Source: DASWED01 sp036394995
GTDB taxonomy: Bacteria > Actinomycetota > UBA4738 > JACQTL01
Length of the DNA stretch: 15,385 nt
Direction of reading: 5' to 3'
Assembly (NCBI GenBank): GCA_036394995.1
Contig: DASWED010000098.1
Span: 1 to 15,385 of the forward strand
A program made the translations under genes and the position numbers. This document shows, one piece after another, positions 1 to 4,451 of the stretch (position 1 is the stretch's first letter; every line of letters begins with the position of its first letter). A model generated the notes under the pieces. It did no database searches and was not told the origin of the DNA. It was given only the letters and a program-made list of their open reading frames with translations.

Positions 1-1
1 C

Positions 2-544
2 CGGGGCCAGGACCTCACCGACATCCGCACCGACCTCGACGAGGTGCGAACGCACATGGGGATCGTGTTCCAGGCGTTCAACCTGTTCCCGCACAGGACG
101 GTGATGGACAACATCACGCTGGCCCTGGACAAGGTCCTGCACCTCGACCGCGAGGAGGCTCGGGCCCGGACCGTGAAACAGCTCGAGCACGTCGGGCTGT
201 CGCTGAAGGCCGATGCATACCCGGGGCAGCTCTCCGGAGGCCAGCAGCAGCGGGTGGCCATCGCGCGGGCCCTGGCCATGGAGCCCACGTTGATGCTGTT
301 CGACGAGGTCACCTCGGCACTGGACCCGGAGCTCGTCGGCGAGGTGCTGGAGGTCATGAAGGAGCTCGCCGACGAAGGCATGACCATGATGGTCGTCACC
401 CACGAGATGGGGTTCGCCCGCGAGGTCGGGACCTGGCTGATCTTCATGGAGGACGGCCAGGTCGTGGAGAGGGGCGATCCGAAGGCGATCTTCGCGAACC
501 CCCAGCACGAACGGACGAAGAAGTTCCTCTCCGCGGTCCTGTAG
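2..544 (+). CDS. Polar amino acid ABC transporter ATP-binding protein, 3' part
   Basis: This is the ATPase subunit of an amino acid import ABC transporter of the GlnQ/HisP type. It would sit on the cytoplasmic face and drive uptake with a permease and a binding protein. The reading frame is open from the window edge, so the N-terminus with the Walker A loop lies outside. Visible motifs in order are the Q-loop (VFQAFNLFPH), the signature LSGGQQQR, Walker B with catalytic Glu (LMLFDEVTSALDPE), the D-loop, and the switch His in VVTHEM. The FNLFPH Q-loop and the GDPKAIFANPQHERTKKFL ending are typical of the polar amino acid subfamily. About 181 residues are visible of a usual 240-250. The GTG at 44 is an internal Val codon, not the start. 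The substrate cannot be told from the ATPase alone. The gene converges with the cupredoxin gene, six bases away. Confidence 0.93.
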   Translation, partial: RGQDLTDIRTDLDEVRTHMGIVFQAFNLFPHRTVMDNITLALDKVLHLDREEARARTVKQLEHVGLSLKADAYPGQLSGGQQQRVAIARALAMEPTLMLFDEVTSALDPELVGEVLEVMKELADEGMTMMVVTHEMGFAREVGTWLIFMEDGQVVERGDPKAIFANPQHERTKKFLSAVL

Positions 545-549
545 ATCCG

Positions 550-978
550 CTACGGCGTCACCGTGAAATGCCCGCGCATGCCCACGTAGTCGTGGTACGT
601 GCACACCACCTGGTAGGTCCCCGGCTTCAGGACGTCGCCCAGGCGGGCCCACAGGAACTCGCGACCCGGACGGATGTCGATGCTGATGCCGGTCCCGATC
701 ACCGTGAAGTTGTGGAGGTTGTGGCCCTCGTTCCTCACCCCGAACGGCCGGTCCTGCGAGATGAGGTTCCGCTCCGCGTAGTGGATGTCGTGGAAGTGGT
801 TGTCCACCGCCACGACGATGAACGGCCCGGTGGTGGGCTGGGGCGGGGTCTCCACGCGCAACGTGATCCCCCGGTCCGTCGGCTCGACCCCGCCGTTCGC
901 GGGCCCGCAGGCGGCGGCGAGCGCGGCCAGCATCGCGAGCGCAAGCGCGATCCGCAGCACCGCCCGTCGATCGGTCAT
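550..978 (-). CDS. Cupredoxin-domain lipoprotein (type 1 copper)
   Basis: A 142-residue exported lipoprotein with a cupredoxin fold, predicted to be anchored outside the cytoplasmic membrane and to bind one copper for electron transfer or copper handling. The ATG at 978 is followed by basic residues, a hydrophobic stretch and the lipobox LAAAC (Cys24). The C-terminal half carries type 1 ligands: His in GHNLHNF (His86 or His89), then Cys126, His129 and Met134 in CTYHDYVGM, the usual C-x2-H-x4-M loop. An extra His cluster (HFHDIH, residues 61-66) sits in an earlier strand. The frame stays open upstream to 1197, but that part has no protein-like composition and the lipoprotein signal fixes the start. 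A CATAAT box ends seven bases before the ATG and there is no Shine-Dalgarno, so the mRNA may be leaderless. The redox partner is unknown. Confidence 0.88.
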   Translation of the reverse strand: MTDRRAVLRIALALAMLAALAAACGPANGGVEPTDRGITLRVETPPQPTTGPFIVVAVDNHFHDIHYAERNLISQDRPFGVRNEGHNLHNFTVIGTGISIDIRPGREFLWARLGDVLKPGTYQVVCTYHDYVGMRGHFTVTP

Positions 979-984
979 GCGCCG

Positions 985-990
985 ATTATG
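985..990 (-). promoter_or_regulatory. -10 box for the cupredoxin gene (leaderless)
   Basis: On the minus strand CATAAT differs from TATAAT by one base, and six bases separate it from the ATG at 978, so transcription would start at the A of the ATG. No good -35 is seen at 16-18 bp. The AT content stands out in a GC-rich region. If real, the cupredoxin gene has its own promoter downstream of the structured RNA at 1037-1313. Confidence 0.45.
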
Positions 991-1036
991 GGGCGAGAGC
1001 CGGGACAATGGAGCGGAACCGCGCCGCTCTCCGGAG

Positions 1037-1054
1037 AAAAGGGTCGCACGACCC
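1037..1054 (-). terminator. Intrinsic-terminator-like hairpin
   Basis: On the minus strand, GGGTC (1054-1050) pairs with GACCC (1045-1041) around a GTGC loop, followed directly by TTTT (1040-1037). The stem is short and the T-run has only four residues, so strength is uncertain. It ends the candidate structured RNA and lies 59 bases before the cupredoxin start. Its 5' arm can also pair with the segment just upstream, giving an alternative hairpin. Confidence 0.45.
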
Positions 1055-1313
1055 GAAAACGGGCCGAGATGCCTTTGGGCCCGATCACCCCTTCCCCATG
1101 GGTGAGCGTTTTCTACTCGGCACCTCGGCCCGCAAAGGGTGGTCCCAAGCGACCCGGTCACCCGAGATATGGATTGGGATCCGGGACCTGCAGCCACCTC
1201 GCCGGGGGCTCGCGCCCCCTGAAGGCTGCCGGTGGACTGACGCCCTCCGGCCCGCCGCCTGTCATATCCGGAGCCCGTTTCCGGCTCCCGGGTCCCAGCG
1301 GCCGCTTGGGACC
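1037..1313 (-). ncRNA. Candidate structured RNA or leader, unassigned family
   Basis: Non-coding stretch between the DUF554 and cupredoxin genes, read on the minus strand from a predicted start at G1313. Helices seen: an 11-bp closing helix of 1313-1303 with 1151-1141; an 8-bp helix of 1298-1291 with 1187-1180; a hairpin 1288-1283/1275-1270; a helix 1229-1224/1195-1190 enclosing a 6-bp stem with a GCGA tetraloop (1219-1204); a second domain closed by 13 bp (1131-1119 with 1073-1061) holding a 6-bp hairpin (1105-1085); then a terminator-like hairpin. The 13-bp helix contains one G-U pair that would be an A-C mismatch on the other strand, which favours minus-strand transcription. I could not match it to RNase P RNA, SRP RNA, tmRNA or a known riboswitch core. 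It may be an independent RNA or a leader of the cupredoxin gene. Chance hairpins are common at this GC content. Confidence 0.5.
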
Positions 1314-1320
1314 GGAGCGA

Positions 1321-1349
1321 AATCTACCCAGGGGTCGGGGGCCTGTCAA
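1321..1349 (-). promoter_or_regulatory. Strong promoter for the candidate structured RNA
   Basis: Minus-strand TTGACA (1349-1344) is a perfect -35, with a 17-bp spacer and TAGATT (1326-1321) as -10. Seven bases later comes G1313, a purine start that is also the first base of the 11-bp closing helix. This is the best sigma-70-type promoter in the window. It does not sit directly before a protein start. Confidence 0.62.
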
Positions 1350-1395
1350 CCTGGCGAAAACGCTTGCGGCGCAACACGTTCAACACAGACTCGCA

Positions 1396-1474
1396 GGTAG
1401 CGGGGGGCGCCGGATTCGACGGGAAAGAGTGACATGTTTGGGGTATCGGTCGGATGGCTGACGGCTCCGCTACC
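1396..1474. repeat. 79-base segment bounded by an 8-bp inverted repeat
   Basis: GGTAGCGG at 1396-1403 is complementary to CCGCTACC at 1467-1474, and the right arm overlaps the stop codon of the DUF554 gene. Inside, on the + strand, lies GGATTCGACGGGA (1412-1424), which resembles the conserved 5' end of tmRNA. No tmRNA tag region or 3' T-arm follows. It may be a transcript-end structure for the DUF554 operon or chance. Confidence 0.3.
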
Positions 1475-2246
1475 GAAGCGCCTGCATCACGGCGACGACG
1501 CCCGGCGCCAGGACCAGGGCGGGAAGCAGGTTCCCCACCCGGATCCGGCGAAGGTCGAGCAGACGCAGGCCGATCCCCAGGATGAGGATCCCCCCCGCCG
1601 CCGTCAGCGCCGCGATCATCGGGTCGGAGAAGCCGCTCGCGACCGACCCGGCGGCGAGCGACAGCGCGCCCTGGTAGAGCAGGATCGTCAGCACCGAGAA
1701 CCCCACGCCCCACCCGAGCGCGGCGGAGAAGGCCAGGGCGGCGAACCCGTCGAGGACCGACTTGATCGCCAGCAGCTGGTAGTCGCCGCGGAGACCGTCC
1801 TCGATGGAACCGAGGACCGTGAGGGGCCCGACGCAGAACACCAGCGATGCCACGACGAACCCTTCGGTGAACCGGGGGCCGGAGGTTCCCGTGCCGCCGA
1901 ACCGCCGCTTCAGCGCCTCGCCGGCGGCGGTGAGCCGGTCCTCGATCCGCAGGAGCTCCCCGATCACGCCCCCCACCACCACGCTCCCCAGGACCACGAT
2001 CGCGCTGGCGTCGGTGAACCTCGCAAGATCGCCGGTGAATGCTTGTCCGGCCTCCACGAATCCCAGGGCCAGGACGAACAGTCCCAGGCCGTGCATCACG
2101 GTCTCCCGGATCCGTTCGGGGAGGCGGTCGCCGAGGAGGGTCCCGGCCACGGTCCCCGCCAGGACCGTCCCGGCGTTGACGAGCGTGCCGGTGACGTGGA
2201 TCGCGGCGGTGAGGCCCGGGCCGGCCTGCCCGGCGGCGAGGCTCAC
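1470..2246 (-). CDS. DUF554 family membrane protein (YqgA/YdfK-like)
   Basis: A 258-residue multi-spanning membrane protein of the DUF554 family, which includes E. coli YqgA. The molecular role of the family is not established. Family-like segments are an N-terminal TGTLVNAGTVLAGTVAGTLL, then RLPERIRETVMHGLGL, VVGGVIGELLRIEDRL, VFCVGPLTVLGSIEDGLRGD, LAIKSVLDGFAALAF and the end GLRLLDLRRIRVGNLLPALV. About seven hydrophobic helices are visible. The GTG start at 2246 overlaps the thioesterase stop (GTGA), which implies translational coupling. No Shine-Dalgarno is seen, and homologues begin near residue 17, but no closer start codon exists in frame. The frame is open further upstream, but only as a shadow of the thioesterase gene. 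Family assignment is firm, function is not. Confidence 0.88.
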   Translation of the reverse strand: MSLAAGQAGPGLTAAIHVTGTLVNAGTVLAGTVAGTLLGDRLPERIRETVMHGLGLFVLALGFVEAGQAFTGDLARFTDASAIVVLGSVVVGGVIGELLRIEDRLTAAGEALKRRFGGTGTSGPRFTEGFVVASLVFCVGPLTVLGSIEDGLRGDYQLLAIKSVLDGFAALAFSAALGWGVGFSVLTILLYQGALSLAAGSVASGFSDPMIAALTAAGGILILGIGLRLLDLRRIRVGNLLPALVLAPGVVAVMQALR

Positions 2247-2752
2247 GAGGAGGGTGCGGGGGTGCGCACGGCCAGAGTGAGGCGGGACACCGCGACCAGG
2301 CGTCCCTGGTCGTCGTGCACCTGCATGTCCCAGTGGGCGATGGTGTTCCCGATCCGGAGGGGCCTGGCGGTGACCGTGACCCACCCCTGCCGGGCGGACC
2401 GGACGTGGGTGATCGACAGGTCGATCCCCACCGAGAGCTTTTCGAACCCGACCAGGAACGCGGTGCCCATCGAGGCCACGGTCTCGCACAGCGACGCAGT
2501 GGCGCCCCCGTGGAGGATGCCGTAGGGCTGCGTGTTGCCCTCGACCGGCATGCGGGCCCGAATCCACTCCCGCCCGATCTCCACGAACTCGATCCCGAGC
2601 TTCTCGACCAGGCCCCCCCTGGCCTCGTTCGCGAGCGCCACGGCCTGCTCCGCGGTCACGCCGGCGGGCGGGGGGTTCGCGCCGCCGCCGCCGGCCGAAT
2701 CGATGGCGATGCCGGCGGGCTGAGAGGAGACGTCGTCAGGGGATTCGGTCAT
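2243..2752 (-). CDS. PaaI-like hotdog-fold thioesterase
   Basis: A 169-residue cytoplasmic hotdog-fold protein of the PaaI/4HBT group, which hydrolyses acyl-CoA thioesters. The active-site segment is NTQPYGILHGGATASLCE: Asn73, the His81-Gly82-Gly83 turn and Glu90 on the central helix, followed by TVASMGTAFL. Later strands (VGIDLSITHVRSARQGWVTVTARPLRIGNTIAHWDMQVHD) match the core sheet. The first 30 residues are Gly/Ala/Pro-rich and probably disordered; a GTG at 2659 (Val32) is a possible shorter start. No clear Shine-Dalgarno precedes the ATG. The gene lies 46 bases after ZIP and overlaps the DUF554 gene by four, so it is probably part of one operon. As I recall, related thioesterase genes often lie near polA in actinobacteria. 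The natural acyl substrate is unknown. Confidence 0.9.
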   Translation of the reverse strand: MTESPDDVSSQPAGIAIDSAGGGGANPPPAGVTAEQAVALANEARGGLVEKLGIEFVEIGREWIRARMPVEGNTQPYGILHGGATASLCETVASMGTAFLVGFEKLSVGIDLSITHVRSARQGWVTVTARPLRIGNTIAHWDMQVHDDQGRLVAVSRLTLAVRTPAPSS

Positions 2753-2798
2753 GTCCGCGGAAGCGTACCGGGACTCCCGTGGGAGCGGGGCGGCGCGA

Positions 2799-3617
2799 TC
2801 AGACGCCGGCCGCGACGACGACCATCTCGGTGGCCAGGCCCGCCAGGAATCCCGCCAGCACGCCCCACAACGTGGTCTCCCAGGACAGCCGCCGCCCGGC
2901 GTTGAACAGCTCCCCGACCACGTACAGGATCGCGCCGGCGGCGAGGGTCAGGAAGGCCACGTTGACGTACTGGGAGGTGAACGAGGTCCCCACGACGGTC
3001 CCCAGGAACGTGGGCCCGCCGCCCACCAGGCCGGCGAGGGCCAGCCAGCCCCACGACGGGCGGGTGTCCGTCGCCGCGAGGGGACCGATGATCCCGAAGC
3101 CCTCGGTGGCATTGTGGAGGCCGAACCCGACCACGAGGAGCAAGGCCAGCGAGACCTGGCCGGCGTGCGCCGCCTGGCCGATCGCGAGCCCCTCGGAGAA
3201 GTTGTGGAGGCCGATCCCGGTGGCGATGGACATCCCGACCCGAAGGGCCTCCCTGGTCCGGTCGGCCGGGATCTCGGTGACGGCCATGGCCCCCGGTCCC
3301 AGGCTGGCTCGGGGACTCCGGCGGCGCCACAGGCGACTGACGTACAGCAGCCCCAGCAGCCCCACCCCGAGCCCGACCGCGTAGACCGTGCCGATCCCGG
3401 CGAGGGTCCCGAAGTGCCGGTCGGAGACCGCGTTCTCCAGCGGCTCGGTGGCGTTCTCCAGGATGTCGAACAGCAGGAACACCAGGATCCCCGCGGACAC
3501 CCCGTTGAGGAACGTCTTCAGCGATACGTTCTGGCTGCGGATCCGGCCCATGGGCAGGCCCAGGAAGATGGTGAAACCCGCGATCGCGCCCAGCAGGATC
3601 GTCTGGCCGGTGCTCAC
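2799..3617 (-). CDS. ZIP family divalent metal transporter (GufA-like)
   Basis: A 272-residue inner-membrane protein of the ZIP family, which imports Zn, Mn or Fe(II). About eight transmembrane helices are visible. The paired metal-site motifs are HNFSEG (His138, Asn139, Glu142) in TM4 and HNATEG (His168, Asn169, Glu172) in TM5. The arrangement is of the bacterial GufA type. A loop of about 25 residues with RLWRRRSP lies between TM3 and TM4 and is probably cytoplasmic. The GTG start at 3617 has a good Shine-Dalgarno (AGAGGAG) four bases upstream, one of the few in this window. The gene follows the DtxR-type regulator in the same direction, with a 135-base gap holding an AT-rich, palindromic region, so metal-dependent control by that regulator is a reasonable inference. 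Metal specificity cannot be read from sequence. Confidence 0.9.
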   Translation of the reverse strand: MSTGQTILLGAIAGFTIFLGLPMGRIRSQNVSLKTFLNGVSAGILVFLLFDILENATEPLENAVSDRHFGTLAGIGTVYAVGLGVGLLGLLYVSRLWRRRSPRASLGPGAMAVTEIPADRTREALRVGMSIATGIGLHNFSEGLAIGQAAHAGQVSLALLLVVGFGLHNATEGFGIIGPLAATDTRPSWGWLALAGLVGGGPTFLGTVVGTSFTSQYVNVAFLTLAAGAILYVVGELFNAGRRLSWETTLWGVLAGFLAGLATEMVVVAAGV

Positions 3618-3667
3618 TCCACTCCTCTCGCGTCCCGTTCGGCCGACGCCTGCCGCGCCGAGGGAAG

Positions 3668-3709
3668 TTAAGCTATCTAAAGGAAAGTCGGTAGGACCGC
3701 TTAATCCTA
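3668..3709 (-). promoter_or_regulatory. AT-rich regulatory island upstream of ZIP, possible metal-regulator operator
   Basis: An AT-rich island in GC-rich sequence, between the regulator stop and the ZIP start. On the minus strand TTAGATAGCTTAAC (3680-3667) resembles the DtxR/IdeR consensus TTAGGTTAGCCTAACCTAA with one base missing. Next to it TAGGA (3692-3696) and TCCTA (3705-3709) form an inverted repeat with an 8-base spacer. Minus-strand TAGATA or TAGCTT could serve as a -10, but no convincing -35 is placed. Operator function is inferred from position and resemblance only. Confidence 0.4.
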
Positions 3710-3752
3710 TTTCGGCGATCGGAACAGCGTCAACGATCCGCCGTGGTGAGGC

Positions 3753-4427
3753 TCAGTCACCCTCCACCCACAGGTTGTCGGAGAGGTGGGATCCAAGGGC
3801 GACGCTGCTGCCCTTCACGGTGAGCTGCATCGTGCCGTCCGGCGCCACCCGCTCGACCCGGATGCGACCGCCCGGCATGAGGCCGGACTCCTCGAAGAAC
3901 CGCATCACGTCGAGATCCAGCTCCAGGTCCTCGGTGAGCCGTCGGAGCACCACCCGCTCGCCCGGCGCGACGTCGCGGAGCGGGCGGAGCGAGGCGTATC
4001 CGACCGGATGCCTCGATCCGGGGATGGGATTGCCGTGGGGGCACGTCGCGGGGTCGTTCAGGATGGCCACCATCCGTTCCTCGACGTCGTCGGAGATCAC
4101 CCGCTCCCATCGGGCGGCCTCCTGGTGGGCCCGGTGCCACGGCAGCCCGATGATCCGGATGAGGAAGTGCTCGGCCAGGCGGTGGCGCCGAACCAGGTGC
4201 CGGGCCACCTCCTCGCCCTCCGGGGTGAACCCCAGCCGGCGCCCCTCGGCCTTCACCAGGCCCTGCTGGGAGAGCTTCTTCACGGCCTGGCTCACCGCGC
4301 CCGCCGATACCCCCATCCACTGGGCCAGCCGGACCTGGACGGTGGGGATGCCCTCCTCGGCCATCTCGTAGAGGGCCTCCAGGTACTCGGGCTGGCCCAC
4401 CGCGGGGGCGGCCTGCGGGGGTGTCAT
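3753..4427 (-). CDS. DtxR/MntR family metal-dependent regulator with altered metal site
   Basis: A 224-residue cytoplasmic repressor of the DtxR family. It has an N-terminal winged helix (about 12-75; recognition helix around SAGAVSQAVKKL), a dimerisation and metal-binding domain (about 76-140) with RHRLAEHFLIRIIGLPWHRAHQEAARWERV, the family signature CPHGNPIPG, and a C-terminal SH3-like FeoA domain (about 145-224). By eye against C. diphtheriae DtxR, ancillary-site residues His79, Glu83 and His98 are kept (His82, Glu86, His101), but primary-site Cys102 and His106 are replaced by Ala105 and Arg109; Glu105 is kept as Glu108. Glu14 and Glu17 align with MntR Asp8 and Glu11. Metal sensing may therefore differ from classic members. 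Minus-strand TAGGCT lies six bases before the ATG with no Shine-Dalgarno, suggesting a leaderless mRNA. The ZIP gene next door is the likely target. Confidence 0.9.
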   Translation of the reverse strand: MTPPQAAPAVGQPEYLEALYEMAEEGIPTVQVRLAQWMGVSAGAVSQAVKKLSQQGLVKAEGRRLGFTPEGEEVARHLVRRHRLAEHFLIRIIGLPWHRAHQEAARWERVISDDVEERMVAILNDPATCPHGNPIPGSRHPVGYASLRPLRDVAPGERVVLRRLTEDLELDLDVMRFFEESGLMPGGRIRVERVAPDGTMQLTVKGSSVALGSHLSDNLWVEGD

Positions 4428-4433
4428 GGGCAG

Positions 4434-4443
4434 AGCCTACAAT
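4434..4443. promoter_or_regulatory. Overlapping divergent -10 boxes for the regulator and polA
   Basis: Minus-strand TAGGCT (4439-4434) precedes the regulator ATG at 4427 by six bases. Plus-strand TACAAT (4438-4443) precedes the polA GTG at 4452 by eight. The two hexamers share two base pairs, so polymerase could not occupy both at once. Neither has a good -35. Both spacings suggest leaderless transcripts. Confidence 0.5.
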
Positions 4444-4451
4444 GCCGTCCG

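Noticed and set aside
979..1197. Extended N-terminus of the cupredoxin gene (open frame to 1197)
   Set aside because: The extension is Arg/Gly/Ser-rich without protein-like pattern, overlaps the structured RNA, and would put the lipoprotein signal in the middle of the protein.
1037..1313. Candidate RNA as RNase P RNA, SRP RNA, cobalamin, TPP, FMN or SAM riboswitch
   Set aside because: None of the conserved core strings I know for these families is present, for example GAGGAAAGTCC for RNase P or GGAAGGAAGCAGCC for SRP.
2247..2567. Longer DUF554 protein starting at 2567
   Set aside because: The upstream part is an out-of-frame reading of the thioesterase gene; GTG 2246, overlapping that gene's stop, is the sensible start.
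3786..4451. polA extended upstream to 3786
   Set aside because: The frame merely stays open opposite the regulator gene; conserved Pol I sequence starts after 4488 and a -10 box lies at 4438.
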